64,000 bases of DNA from Gemmatimonas phototrophica (lineage in GTDB: Bacteria > Gemmatimonadota > Gemmatimonadetes > Gemmatimonadales > Gemmatimonadaceae): contig NZ_CP011454.1 of assembly GCF_000695095.2 (NCBI RefSeq), positions 744,001-808,000 of the forward strand, read 5' to 3'. The notes beneath the pieces were generated by a model, which ran no database searches, was not told where the DNA came from, and worked only from the letters and a program-made list of their open reading frames with translations. This document shows, piece after piece, positions 35,044 through 44,242 of this stretch; position 1 is the first letter of the stretch; each line of letters opens with the position of its first letter. Made by a program: the position numbers and the translations under genes.

Positions 35044-36999
35044 TTATGCAATCAGCGCTCTCACTGCCTCGTAAAGCTCATCCGCGTTGAACGGCTTCTG
35101 CAGAAATCCCACCTGGTGTCCCACGTTCCGCTTCACGTCGCTCTCGTTGTAGCCACTCATCATGAGCACCGGCACACTCGGACGCACTGCACGGAGCGCT
35201 GGGAGGGTTTGCTCGCCGTTCATTACGGGCATAGTCAAGTCGAGCATCACCAGCGACCACTGATCGGGCTGCGCGGAAAAGCGCGCGAGCCCGTCCGCAC
35301 CGTCCACCGCTTCCGTAACGCGGAAGCCGCGTTTGCGAAGCAGGGCTGAGGCCACGTTGCGAACGCTGGCTTCATCGTCAATGAGCAACACGTGCCCATC
35401 GTGACGCCAGCCATGTACCGGGGCGTTGGATGTTGGTCCCGCGTCGCGGGCGGGAAAGAGCAGCTTGACGGTGGTGCCCACGCCTAGCTCACTGTACACC
35501 CGGATCGCTCCGCGGTGTGCTCGCAATATGCCCATGGCGGCCGCGAGCCCGAGGCCACGGCCGGTGAACTTGGTGGAGAAGAACGGTTCAAACATGCGCC
35601 GAATGGTGACGGCATCCATGCCGCTCCCGGAGTCACGCACCTCCACGAAGACATACGGACCCGGCGTGGCCACTGAACCCGGCACACAGGTGGCGAGATA
35701 CTCTGGTGTCACCTGCTGCCGACCCGTGATGATCTGTACCGTGCCCACCTGTTCCTGCAGCGCGTCGGACGCGTTGGTGACCAGGCTCAGGACCACCTGA
35801 CGGAACTGGTTGAGGTCCACATCAATGCGAGGCAGCTCCGGCGAGAGCGCCATTTCCAGCTCCGCGCTTCGGGCAATGGCGCTGCGCAGGAGGGCGCTCA
35901 TCTCCTTGATGGACGACGTGACATCGGCTGCTTCAATGACGTAGCGCCCCTTCCCCGCATAGGCGAGCAATTGACGGGTCAACTCTGCCGCCCGCTGGGC
36001 GGCGTGCTCAATTTCAAGCAAACTCTCGCGCGCCGCCGGGTTGTCGTGCACTTCGAGTTGCGCCAACGAAGCGTTGCCCAGAATGCCTACCAGCAGATTG
36101 TTGAAGTCGTGCGCAATACCGCCGGCCAGCACGCCAAGGGACTCCAGCTTCTGCGCCTGCTGCATCTGCGCGTCTTGGCGCTGGTGCTCCAGCTCAGCGG
36201 CCACCTGATCGGAAATGTCCAGCGACGTGCCAACCACGCGGGCGGGGACACCATCCTCATCCCGGACCAGCATGATATGCGTCAAGAGATGCCGCTCGGC
36301 GCCATCACTCCGACGAATCCGGTGCTTGAGCCGTTGCGTCTCCCCCGTGGTGATCGCCGTGCGCCACGCCTCGCGCAGGAGCGGGGAATCCTCCGGGTGC
36401 ACAAAATCGAGACGCGGCGTCTGGCGGATACGTGCCTGGTCAAAGTGCGCCGGATCCAACCCGCAAATGCGAATGAGCTGATCGGACCAGAACGCCTCGT
36501 CGGTTCGCAGGTCAAGATGAAAGCTGCCAAGGTTGGCCGCTTCCTGCGCGAGGCGGAGTGTTTCCTCACTGTCGCGCAGGCGCTCCACATTCCGCCGCTG
36601 CTCGGTCACGTCTTCCAGCACCGCAATGACCCCGTCGTCGGCGGGATAGGCATACACCGACTCCCAGCGGTCACTCGTCAGATCATGGCGTTCAAAGCGC
36701 GCCGGCGTACCGGTATCAAGCACGCGCTGATAGGCCTGATGGAAGATGGAATCGCGCAACGTCGGATAGCAGTCCCAGACGTTGAGCCCAACCAGTGCCT
36801 CGCGATCAATGCTCGCGTACGCAGCGGTGGCACGATTCACAAAGCGAATCCGAAACTGACGGTCGAGGACCAGTTTGGGATTCGGACTCAATTCAAGCAT
36901 CTCGACCTGCTCCGGCGTCATGGGCCGGAACGGCGGAATTCCCGCGTCGTCGGACGCGGTCACTGGTCTGTTCATCACTGTCTGCCCGCTGATCGCCAC
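35044..36999 (-). CDS. PAS-domain hybrid histidine kinase with C-terminal receiver
   Basis: A 651-residue cytoplasmic sensor kinase with no membrane segment. It has two PAS domains (about residues 30-130 and 145-265; the second contains GETQRLKHRIRRSDGAERHL, a PAS_3-like form). A short coiled coil leads to the H-box GGIAHDFNNLLVG, with His297 as phosphorylation site. The ATPase domain shows VRDSGSGMD and RGLGLAAAMGILRAHRG. The receiver domain starts near residue 536 (HVLLIDDEASV) with Asp587 in MLDLTMP. This is the common HDFNN-type soluble hybrid kinase. The genes on either side are unrelated, so the signal and output remain unknown. Confidence 0.93.
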   Translation of the reverse strand: MAISGQTVMNRPVTASDDAGIPPFRPMTPEQVEMLELSPNPKLVLDRQFRIRFVNRATAAYASIDREALVGLNVWDCYPTLRDSIFHQAYQRVLDTGTPARFERHDLTSDRWESVYAYPADDGVIAVLEDVTEQRRNVERLRDSEETLRLAQEAANLGSFHLDLRTDEAFWSDQLIRICGLDPAHFDQARIRQTPRLDFVHPEDSPLLREAWRTAITTGETQRLKHRIRRSDGAERHLLTHIMLVRDEDGVPARVVGTSLDISDQVAAELEHQRQDAQMQQAQKLESLGVLAGGIAHDFNNLLVGILGNASLAQLEVHDNPAARESLLEIEHAAQRAAELTRQLLAYAGKGRYVIEAADVTSSIKEMSALLRSAIARSAELEMALSPELPRIDVDLNQFRQVVLSLVTNASDALQEQVGTVQIITGRQQVTPEYLATCVPGSVATPGPYVFVEVRDSGSGMDAVTIRRMFEPFFSTKFTGRGLGLAAAMGILRAHRGAIRVYSELGVGTTVKLLFPARDAGPTSNAPVHGWRHDGHVLLIDDEASVRNVASALLRKRGFRVTEAVDGADGLARFSAQPDQWSLVMLDLTMPVMNGEQTLPALRAVRPSVPVLMMSGYNESDVKRNVGHQVGFLQKPFNADELYEAVRALIA

Positions 37000-37131
37000 G
37001 GCAATGGCGATGTCATTTCTGGTCTGAGTCCGGCGTCGGACTCCTGACCATTTCCATATTTCGGAGAGCTGGCGCGGGAATCATAGAACCGCCCGTTCCA
37101 CCCTACAAGGGCACGGCGGTGCTGTAGCCGC

Positions 37132-37160
37132 AAAAAGGGAGTAGCCGTGTGGCTACTCCC
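37132..37160 (-). terminator. Rho-independent terminator of kup
   Basis: A perfect ten-base-pair stem, GGGAGTAGCC with GGCTACTCCC around a GTGT loop, is followed on the minus strand by TTTTT. It lies 33 bases past the kup stop codon and is the cleanest terminator in the window. Confidence 0.9.
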
Positions 37161-37193
37161 CTCAAATTCTCATGCTGCATGTGGGACGAACCG

Positions 37194-39326
37194 CTAGAAC
37201 TCGATCTGCGTCCCCAATTCCACCACGCGGTTGGGTGGGATGCAGAAGAACTCTGTGGCCGAGCGGGCGTTCCGCGACATGATGGCAAAGATGATTTTGC
37301 GCCACCGCGACAGCACGATGCGGTCGCCGGGTTTTGCCCCAACGGGGATAAGGCGCTCGCGCCCCAGGAAGTAGCTGGTCTCCATGGGCTTGCAGCGAAT
37401 ACCCATCTGGTCCACCACTTCGAGGACGTTGGGCACGTTGGGCGTTTGCATGAACCCGTACGACGCCACGACCCGCCAGAAGCCGTGCCCCAGCGAGGTC
37501 ACGCGCACCCGTTCCGACGCATTGGTTTCCGGCACATCGGCGGTTTTCACCGACACCAGCAACACCCGCTCGTGCAGCACCTTGTTGTGCTTGAGGTGGT
37601 GCAGCAGCACCGGCGGCACGCCATCGTCGCTGCCCGTCATGAACACGGCCGTGCCCGCCACGCGGTGCACCTTCGACTTCTCCACGCCATCGAGGAACAG
37701 GCCAATGGGCATGGTGCCATCGGTCAGGCGGTCGGACAACAGGCGACGTCCACGCTTCCACGTGAGCATGAGCATGAACAACACCACGCCCAGGGCCATG
37801 GGTACCCAGCCGCCGTTCAGCAGCTTCACGATGTTCGCGCTGAAGAAGAACAGATCCACCGTCACGAAGACTGACACCAGCAGCATGGCCTTCCACGGTT
37901 CCCACCGGAAGCGGAGCCGCGCCACCATGTAAAAGAGCACACTCGTAATGAGCATCGTGCCCGTGACGGCAATGCCGTACGCTGCGCCCAGCGCCGAGGT
38001 ATTCTGGAACGACACCACGATGATGAGACAGCCAATCGCGATGAACCAGTTGACCTCGGGGATATAGATCTGCCCTTCTTCTTCCACCGACGTATGCCGG
38101 ATCTCCATACGGGGAATGAAGCCCAGGGCAATGCCCTGACGCGTCGTGGAGAAGGCGCCGGAGATCATGGCCTGTGACGCCACAATGGCGGCCAGGGTGG
38201 CGATGATCAGCAGCGGAATGAGAAACCAGTCGGGCGCGAGCAGAAAGAAGGGGTTCTCCGACGCTGAAGGATTCTCCAGCAGCAGCGCCCCCTGACCGAA
38301 GTAGTTCAGCAGCAGCGACGGAAAGACGAGCAACACCCAGGCGTAACGAATCGGCTTGCGGCCAAAATGTCCCATGTCGGCGTAGAGGGCCTCACCGCCG
38401 GTGATGACCAGCACCACCGAGCCCAGCACGAAAAACGCCATCGTTCCATGCGCGCGCACGAACGCGACGGCGTACATGGGGTTCACCGCGGCCAGAATGG
38501 ACGGCTGCTGCAGAATCTCGTGCAACCCCAGCACCGCAATGGTGATGAACCACACCAGAGTAATCGGACCGAACGCCTTGCCTACCAGGTCGGTCCCAAA
38601 GCGCTGCACCGCGAACAGCGTACTGAGAATCACCACCGTAATGGGGACGATATACGCCTTCAGCGATGGCACGGCATACTCAAGTCCTTCCATGGCGCCC
38701 AGCACCGACATGGCCGGCGTAATGATGCCGTCGCCGTACAGCAGCGCGGTGCCGAAGAGGGCCAGCGCGACAAAAATGCCCCCCTTTGTAAAGCTTTGCG
38801 GCGTGCCGCGCGGAAAGATCAGCGCGAGCAGGGCGAATTGGCCGCCTTCACCACGATTGTCGGCGCGCAGGACGAAACTGATGTACTTGACGCTGATGAC
38901 CAGCGTGAGTGCCCAGACAATCAGCGAGAGAATGCCAAACACGTTCTCTCGCGTGGGGGTCAGCCCGTAGGCGTGACCAAATATCTCCTTGACCGAGTAC
39001 AGCGGACTGGTGCCGATGTCGCCGTACACGACCCCAAGGGCGGTCAGCGTCAGAATTGCCAGCCGTTTCCCGGTGGGATTCTGTTCCTTGTGGTGCCCGC
39101 CGGCGTGCGACTGGACGGGAAACATGCCGGTATGGGCATGGAGCTCGTCGCCTGGCTGTGCTGATAGCGCATCGACCTTCCCCGGCTCAGCAATCGGGCC
39201 GGTGGGGTGCCGAAGCGGCTCCCCATTGGTAGAAGGGGGCTCTTCGGTCGCCTGCACGTCCTTGGCGGATTCTGAAACGGCCTCGGATTTTTCAACCGAG
39301 GCCGGGATCTTCTGGTCGTCGGACAT
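37194..39326 (-). CDS. kup: Potassium uptake transporter Kup
   Basis: A 710-residue proton-coupled K+ importer of the KUP/HAK family in the inner membrane. The signature GVVYGDIGTSPLYSVKEIF begins near residue 96. About twelve membrane helices follow, then a long cytoplasmic C-terminal domain ending in EFFCIPPNRVVELGTQIEF. Most bacterial Kup proteins have about 620-670 residues; the excess here is an acidic, Pro-rich and probably disordered N-terminal extension of about 85 residues. A later start (the Met near residue 68) would remove most of it, so the exact start is uncertain. It is divergent from the porin gene and ends at a strong terminator. Confidence 0.95.
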   Translation of the reverse strand: MSDDQKIPASVEKSEAVSESAKDVQATEEPPSTNGEPLRHPTGPIAEPGKVDALSAQPGDELHAHTGMFPVQSHAGGHHKEQNPTGKRLAILTLTALGVVYGDIGTSPLYSVKEIFGHAYGLTPTRENVFGILSLIVWALTLVISVKYISFVLRADNRGEGGQFALLALIFPRGTPQSFTKGGIFVALALFGTALLYGDGIITPAMSVLGAMEGLEYAVPSLKAYIVPITVVILSTLFAVQRFGTDLVGKAFGPITLVWFITIAVLGLHEILQQPSILAAVNPMYAVAFVRAHGTMAFFVLGSVVLVITGGEALYADMGHFGRKPIRYAWVLLVFPSLLLNYFGQGALLLENPSASENPFFLLAPDWFLIPLLIIATLAAIVASQAMISGAFSTTRQGIALGFIPRMEIRHTSVEEEGQIYIPEVNWFIAIGCLIIVVSFQNTSALGAAYGIAVTGTMLITSVLFYMVARLRFRWEPWKAMLLVSVFVTVDLFFFSANIVKLLNGGWVPMALGVVLFMLMLTWKRGRRLLSDRLTDGTMPIGLFLDGVEKSKVHRVAGTAVFMTGSDDGVPPVLLHHLKHNKVLHERVLLVSVKTADVPETNASERVRVTSLGHGFWRVVASYGFMQTPNVPNVLEVVDQMGIRCKPMETSYFLGRERLIPVGAKPGDRIVLSRWRKIIFAIMSRNARSATEFFCIPPNRVVELGTQIEF

Positions 39327-39420
39327 GGGGTTGTTTCGGGAAGCCTCAATCTACCGTAATGACGACAAAAACGTAGGGAAGCTACAGGTGCTAACCTTCC
39401 ACCGTTCCCTCAACCTTGTC

Positions 39421-40539
39421 ATGCGACGACGTGCACTCCTCGCGGCCGCAGCGCTCCTGACGGCCGCCCCCGGCTCCTTCCTGGCCCAAGCGGTCTCCCC
39501 GCCGCCTGCGGATTCCACCCTACGGGTGTCGATGGGCGGCTTTCTCGACACGTATCTGGCATGGGACACCGGCCGGCCCCGCTCCCTCGACCGTGGCTAT
39601 ACCACGCAGGCGGTACGGCACGGCGAGTTCAACGTGAACCTCGCCTTTCTCGACGCCACCCTGACCGCGCCACGGGTACGGGGCCGTCTTGCGCTGCAGG
39701 CCGGCACCTCGGTGCAGGCCAACTACGCCGGTGAACCGCGTACTGGTCAGGTGAGCGGGCCGGAGCTGGCCCGCCTCCTCCAGGAAGCCTACGCCGGGTT
39801 TGCCGTGCGCCCCGATCTGTGGGTTGATGCCGGGGTCTTTTACTCCAATGTCGGCATGGAAGGGTGGGTGTCGCGTGACAATCTCACGTACACCCGCTCG
39901 CTGGTGGCAGACTTCTCCCCCTACTACTCCGCCGGCCTGCGGGCCACGTGGCAGGCCACCAGCCGCCTCACCGCTCGCATCGATCTGATCAACGGCTGGC
40001 AGATCATTTCGGAAAACAACGAGGCCAAGACCCTCGGCGCCCGTCTTGATTACGCCCTCTCGCCCGCCTCAAAGGTGAGCTGGTATGCGCTGGCGGGCCA
40101 TGAGCCCGGCGTGGGGCTGCGCGCCTTCAATGGACTGGGGTTCAGCACCCGTCGTGCCAACGGACTGGAACTCAGCGGTCAGGTTGATCTGGGCACACAA
40201 CAGCGCGACGACTCCATCACGATGGCTCCGCAGCGCAACCGCTGGTATGGCACCATGCTCACGGCGCGCCTGCCCATCAACCGCTCCGTCAGCCTCACCG
40301 GTCGCGTCGAGCGCTTTGTCGATGAAGAGCAGGCGGTCGTCGTAACGCCCGTTACCCAGGGCATGCGCGCCAACGGCGCGTCCGTTGGTCTCGATGCGCG
40401 CCTCGCGTCGCTCCTCATGTGGCGGAGCGAGGCCCGGTTGCTGCGCGCTGATGCCGACATCTTCCCCGATCGGCGCGCCGCCAATGAGCGGTCACGAAAC
40501 AACGCACTGCTGGTCACGTCGCTGGCGGTGACGTTTTAG
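39421..40539 (+). CDS. Outer-membrane beta-barrel protein (porin-like)
   Basis: A 372-residue exported protein. The signal peptide runs to about residue 22 (AAAALLTAAPGSFLAQA). The mature part alternates aromatic and polar residues in amphipathic strands, such as SMGGFLDTYLAWDT, GEFNVNLAFLDATL and SVSLTGRVERFVDE, and ends with a hydrophobic strand closing in Phe (ALLVTSLAVTF), the usual outer-membrane insertion signal. It resembles the BBP2-type outer-membrane beta-barrel family. The substrate is not known. It is divergent from kup with 94 bases between the starts, so shared regulation is possible. Confidence 0.85.
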   Translation: MRRRALLAAAALLTAAPGSFLAQAVSPPPADSTLRVSMGGFLDTYLAWDTGRPRSLDRGYTTQAVRHGEFNVNLAFLDATLTAPRVRGRLALQAGTSVQANYAGEPRTGQVSGPELARLLQEAYAGFAVRPDLWVDAGVFYSNVGMEGWVSRDNLTYTRSLVADFSPYYSAGLRATWQATSRLTARIDLINGWQIISENNEAKTLGARLDYALSPASKVSWYALAGHEPGVGLRAFNGLGFSTRRANGLELSGQVDLGTQQRDDSITMAPQRNRWYGTMLTARLPINRSVSLTGRVERFVDEEQAVVVTPVTQGMRANGASVGLDARLASLLMWRSEARLLRADADIFPDRRAANERSRNNALLVTSLAVTF

Positions 40540-40544
40540 TCACA

Positions 40545-40693
40545 GCAGCCCCTGCCAACGGCCATCTGTGTGGCTGCCGTCTGCCGTCTTGCGGTTTCGC
40601 ACAAACCCAACACCCAAAACACAAACCCACGACCCAAAACTGATCAGTTCCGGGTCGTGGGTTCGAGTTACGGGTCGTGAGTATTCGTAAGCC
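40545..40693. repeat. Convergent gap with family 4 and family 3 repeats
   Basis: Bases 40555-40600 contain the family 4 words GGCCATCTGTGTGGCTGCCG. Bases 40600-40690 are a family 3 palindrome centred on AACTGATCAGTT (40638-40649) with ACCCACGACCCAA on one side and CGGGTCGTGGGTTCGAG on the other. The gap lies between convergent genes, so the hairpin may end both transcripts. Confidence 0.7.
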
Positions 40694-42061
40694 CTACAAT
40701 TCCCGCCCGATCAATGCACTCAGCTGCGCCCGCGCAATGCGCCCGTCAAAACGCGCCTGAATGAGCGCCTGACGCGCCTGATTCAGCTGCGTCTGTGACG
40801 TGAGCAGATCGAGCAGCGTGCTCGCGCCCAGCGCGTAGCGCTGCTGCTGCACCCGCAGATCTTCTTCGGCCGCGGCAATGGCCGCCATCTGCACCTGCAC
40901 GCGCGCCTGCGCATTGTTCAGCGCGCGCAGCTGCTGCGTAAGATTCTGCCGCGCCCCCAATCGCGCATCGCGCAACTGCGCTTCGGCGTTGCGCATGGCC
41001 ACATCGCTCTGCACCGTCTGCTGTTCACGAATGAGCCCGTTGAACAGCGGATAGCTGAAATTGAAATTCAGCTGCTGCCGATTGGGGTTACCCCCCGAGA
41101 AGAGCCACAAATCGCTGCTCGAAAATTTCGAACTCGTTTGCGTGTACGAGTAGTTGTACGACATGGTGAGCGACGGCAGATACGCCGACCGCTGTGACTT
41201 GCGGCTGGCCCGGGCCGCCATGAGGCTGGCCTCCGACTGCATCACCGCCGGGCTCCGGCCAATGAGGGCTTCCAGCTCGGGCTCGGTGGGCAGCTCGGCC
41301 AGCGTGTCCGTGCTGTCTTCGAGAGCCGGCGTTACCAGCAGCTGCGACCCGATCACGCGCGTCAGCGCGGCATTGGCCACCCGCAAGTCGTTCTGCGACG
41401 TCAGCACGGCCAGCTGGGCGTTCCCCAGCTGAATGGCCGAACGCAGCGAGTCGGATTTGGTGGCCACCCCCGCAGCAAAGCGCGCCGACGAGGCCTTGAG
41501 CTGCTGTTCGGCCTGCTCCAGCTGGGCCCGCGCCGCGGCCTCGCTTTCGCGCGCCGCCAGCGCGGCGTAGAACTGCTGCTTGGTCTGCAGCGCGGCATCG
41601 AAGCGGGCCTGAATGGTGGCCGCATCCGCCGCATCGGCGGTGGCACGTGTGCGCGACAGTTCGTACCAGCGCTGGTTGCCATCGAACAGCTGCAGCGTGG
41701 CGGCCAGCCCGTTGTTGTAGTTCCACGGGTCACCGCGCAGCGGTACGAGGGTACCCTGGAAGAACTGCACACCCTGCGAGCGTGCACTGCCGGCGTTCAT
41801 GGTGAGCGTGGGAATGTACGCCGCCACGGCCGACCGACCGGCCGCTGCAGCGGTACGCTCCTGTCCCCGTGCCGCCACAACCGCGGGGGCGTTCCGCTGG
41901 GCCTGTTCAATGGCCTCGCGCAGCCGAATGGGGCGCGCCTCTTCCTCTGAGCGCGTCTGCGCCCCGGAAGACAACGGGGCGGCCAACAGCACCGCCCCTG
42001 CCAACGCGACTGCCCTGCGGTACATCGATTGATCCATCATGCGAAACATCGGACCGGTCAC
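40694..42061 (-). CDS. TolC-family outer-membrane efflux protein
   Basis: A 455-residue outer-membrane channel protein. A signal peptide (AVALAGAVLLAAPLSSGAQT) is followed by two repeated helical and strand halves rich in Ala, Gln and Arg, as in TolC. The conserved region LREAIEQAQRNAPAVVAARG opens the mature protein, and SYLPSLTMSYNYSYTQ-like strands appear in the second half. The first possible start is a GTG at 42061 overlapping the upstream stop by four bases; an ATG 12 bases further in is equally possible. It is the last gene of the sigma/anti-sigma/Spy-like operon. It may supply the outer channel for the RND pair at 30-34 kb, which lacks one. Confidence 0.92.
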   Translation of the reverse strand: MTGPMFRMMDQSMYRRAVALAGAVLLAAPLSSGAQTRSEEEARPIRLREAIEQAQRNAPAVVAARGQERTAAAAGRSAVAAYIPTLTMNAGSARSQGVQFFQGTLVPLRGDPWNYNNGLAATLQLFDGNQRWYELSRTRATADAADAATIQARFDAALQTKQQFYAALAARESEAAARAQLEQAEQQLKASSARFAAGVATKSDSLRSAIQLGNAQLAVLTSQNDLRVANAALTRVIGSQLLVTPALEDSTDTLAELPTEPELEALIGRSPAVMQSEASLMAARASRKSQRSAYLPSLTMSYNYSYTQTSSKFSSSDLWLFSGGNPNRQQLNFNFSYPLFNGLIREQQTVQSDVAMRNAEAQLRDARLGARQNLTQQLRALNNAQARVQVQMAAIAAAEEDLRVQQQRYALGASTLLDLLTSQTQLNQARQALIQARFDGRIARAQLSALIGREL

Positions 42062-42453
42062 CTGGGGGTCCCGCGCGCCTTCGCCGCACTGTCGGCGATG
42101 CGCTGGTTGCGTTCAATGAGCCGACGAAAGCTGTCCTTCTGTGCTTCATCCAGCGGCGTCATCATGAGCACGCGTGCACTGTCACGCACGGAATCGAGCG
42201 CGGGGCGCACGATGGCCATGATTTCGCGGGAGCGCGCCCGACGCCACTCCCAGGCCGAGTCCACGACCGCCTTCTGGTCGGCGGTGAGCTGCAACTCCCG
42301 GGCGAGTTCCTCACGCACCGATTTGTCGTCGTTGAGCATGACTACCGGCTTGCTCACTACACGAGCCGCCGCAAACCCCAGCGCACTGCCGGTCAGCAGC
42401 GCGCCGAGGATGAACATCATGGCCAGCGATTTGGGACGGGGGGTGGTAGACAT
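42058..42453 (-). CDS. Spy/CpxP-like periplasmic protein
   Basis: A 131-residue protein with one N-terminal membrane anchor or signal (LAMMFILGALLTGSALGFAA). The rest is helical and has the paired LTxxQ-type motifs of the Spy/CpxP group: LQLTADQKAVVDSAW and PLDEAQKDSFRRLIERNQR. Members are ATP-independent chaperones or metal/envelope stress sensors. It lies between a membrane anti-sigma candidate and a TolC-family gene, which fits an envelope-stress response unit. Its stop overlaps the TolC-family start. Confidence 0.82.
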   Translation of the reverse strand: MSTTPRPKSLAMMFILGALLTGSALGFAAARVVSKPVVMLNDDKSVREELARELQLTADQKAVVDSAWEWRRARSREIMAIVRPALDSVRDSARVLMMTPLDEAQKDSFRRLIERNQRIADSAAKARGTPR

Positions 42454-42465
42454 CTCGCGAGCCGC

Positions 42466-42903
42466 TTAGTAGTCGAGCGGATTCAGAAACCGTTCCGGCG
42501 CATCAGGGGAGAGATGCCGGCGCCCGCCCGTGAGCGTGGTGCCTTCAAGCGGTAGCGGCATAGCGGTTTCCACCGCCGCCCGTGCCGCCATTTCCTGCGC
42601 CTTGGCGTTGTCCTGCTGGTCGCGCACGAACGAGGCCCCGGCCGCCAGCAGCGCCAGCGTGGCGGCGATCATACCCGCCGCGCGAATTTCCGCGCCGCGC
42701 AGTTCGGCAAAACCACTCCACCACGACGGCCGCAGCTCACGCACCACCCCGCTGGTGGCCAGCGAGATGCGCTGCATGATGCTGTGCTCCATCCCTTCCC
42801 AATACGCTTCGCTGCGTGGCGCCGCATAGTGCGCCGACAACGAGGCAGTCACTTGAGGATCCGCGCCTGGGCTGCGCCCGTCGTCGTTCCGTGTGACAGT
42901 CAT
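42466..42903 (-). CDS. Candidate membrane anti-sigma factor
   Basis: A 145-residue protein with a single predicted membrane helix at about residues 74-92 (AAGMIAATLALLAAGASFV). The 70 N-terminal residues would be cytoplasmic and the short tail periplasmic. No zinc-finger HxxxCxxC motif is present, so it is not a ZAS-type anti-sigma. The assignment rests on size, topology and a four-base overlap with the sigma factor stop at 42900-42903. Expected role: hold the sigma factor inactive until an envelope signal releases it. Confidence 0.7.
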   Translation of the reverse strand: MTVTRNDDGRSPGADPQVTASLSAHYAAPRSEAYWEGMEHSIMQRISLATSGVVRELRPSWWSGFAELRGAEIRAAGMIAATLALLAAGASFVRDQQDNAKAQEMAARAAVETAMPLPLEGTTLTGGRRHLSPDAPERFLNPLDY

Positions 42904-43463
42904 GATTCACTCCGAAGATTGCTCAGCTGGCGCCGCAAGTGCGCCCGGGCATGATGCAGGTCCGACCGGGCCGTACCCTCGGGAATTCCGAGAAGGGCAC
43001 CGATCTCCGCGTGCTTGTATCCCTCGACGTCATGCAGCACAATCACCGCGCGCTGCCGTTCGCCGAGCGTATTCAGCGCGCGCGACAGTCGCGCACGCAG
43101 TTCATCTGCTTCAGCCGGATCCTTGTGCGGACTCGACAAGGTTTCCGGTAACTCATCGGCATCGCGCACCTTCCGACGGCGTGCAATGTCCAACGCGGCG
43201 TTCGCCACAATTCGGTGCAGCCACGCCCCGAACGCCTGCTCAGGACGAAACCGTTCGAGCGCGCGGAAGGCATGCAGAAACCCTTCCTGCACCGCATCCT
43301 CGGCATCGTCATGGGATAAGACGATTGCGCGGGCCACAGCGTAAGCACGCCGCTGGTGACGGCGCACCAGCCCCGCAAACGCCACGTTGTCCCCCGCCTG
43401 AGCCGAGAGCACCAGCTCCCGCTCCTCGAGCGCCTCGGCCGTCATGGGTCGCTCAGGACCCAT
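42900..43463 (-). CDS. ECF-type RNA polymerase sigma factor
   Basis: A 187-residue sigma-70 family factor. Region 2 is seen in RRAYAVARAIVLSHDDAEDA followed by VQEGFLHAFRALERFRPEQAF, and region 4 in LGERQRAVIVLHDVEGYKHA followed by EIGALLGIPEGTARSDLHHAR. Region 3 is absent, as in all ECF factors. I choose the ATG at 43463 because GAGGGAA lies 11 bases before it; the ATG at 43445 has no ribosome site. The reading frame stays open upstream but is only GC-rich filler. It leads a four-gene unit with an anti-sigma candidate, a Spy-like protein and a TolC-family channel. Confidence 0.94.
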   Translation of the reverse strand: MGPERPMTAEALEERELVLSAQAGDNVAFAGLVRRHQRRAYAVARAIVLSHDDAEDAVQEGFLHAFRALERFRPEQAFGAWLHRIVANAALDIARRRKVRDADELPETLSSPHKDPAEADELRARLSRALNTLGERQRAVIVLHDVEGYKHAEIGALLGIPEGTARSDLHHARAHLRRQLSNLRSES

Positions 43464-43543
43464 ACGGAGAGTTCCCTCGAGGGGAACAGCAAAAGGCGTT
43501 GGAAGTGGGATGGCAGTCACGGGATCGGGTGGGTTCACCCGAA

Positions 43544-44164
43544 TTACGCATCGCTGGAAATCGTCGTTGAAGCCGAGGCTGCCGGCGGGACCCCGCCAAG
43601 CCCCAAGGCCTCGGCGTTTTCCTGCATGGCGGCCAGCACAATGCCGATATGCTCGTCCAGCGGCACGCCCAGCGCCTCGGCCCCCTGCACGATATCGTCC
43701 CGGTTTACCCCGCGGGCGAAGGCCTTGTCCTTCATTTTCTTCCGGACGCCAGCCACATCCACGTCCCGCACCGCCTTGGACGGCTTCACCAGCGCCGAGG
43801 CGGTGATGAGCCCGGTGAGCTCGTCTACCGCAAAGAGCGCCTTGGCCATGGTGCTGACCCGCGGGACCCCGGTGTAATGGGCGTGCCCCAGCACCGCCTC
43901 GCAGATGGCCTCCGGCCACCCGAGCGACCGCAGGTGGCGCACCCCTTCGGCCGGATGCTCCGCGTCCGCTGCCTGTGCTTCGTTGGGAAAGCGCTCGTAG
44001 TCGAAGTCGTGGATGAGCCCGGCAACGCCCCAGCTCTCCTGATCTTCACCCAGCTTCAGGGCGTACGCCCGCATGGCCGTTTCCACGGCCAGCATGTGTT
44101 TCCGCAAAGACTCGGACTGGGTCCACTCGTGGACCAGCGACAAAGCATCGGCGCGCGTGGGCAT
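43544..44164 (-). CDS. HD-domain metal-dependent phosphohydrolase-like protein
   Basis: A 206-residue soluble protein. The HD-superfamily metal ligands are visible as HMLAVETAMRAYA, GLIHDFDYERF, HPAEGVRHL and LGHAHYTGV, giving the H...HD...H...D-like pattern. HD proteins hydrolyse nucleotides or related phosphates; no specific substrate is suggested. I choose the ATG at 44164 since the homologous part begins right after it; an earlier ATG at 44203 exists. The C-terminus is Ala/Ser-rich. It stands alone between the sigma operon and the efflux operon. Confidence 0.85.
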   Translation of the reverse strand: MPTRADALSLVHEWTQSESLRKHMLAVETAMRAYALKLGEDQESWGVAGLIHDFDYERFPNEAQAADAEHPAEGVRHLRSLGWPEAICEAVLGHAHYTGVPRVSTMAKALFAVDELTGLITASALVKPSKAVRDVDVAGVRKKMKDKAFARGVNRDDIVQGAEALGVPLDEHIGIVLAAMQENAEALGLGGVPPAASASTTISSDA

Positions 44165-44242
44165 TCGTGCATTCTGGTGGAATGGGGGCGGGAGGGCAAC
44201 CACGGAACCATACGACCGGCACCCCCCCGCCGCGGTACTGGC

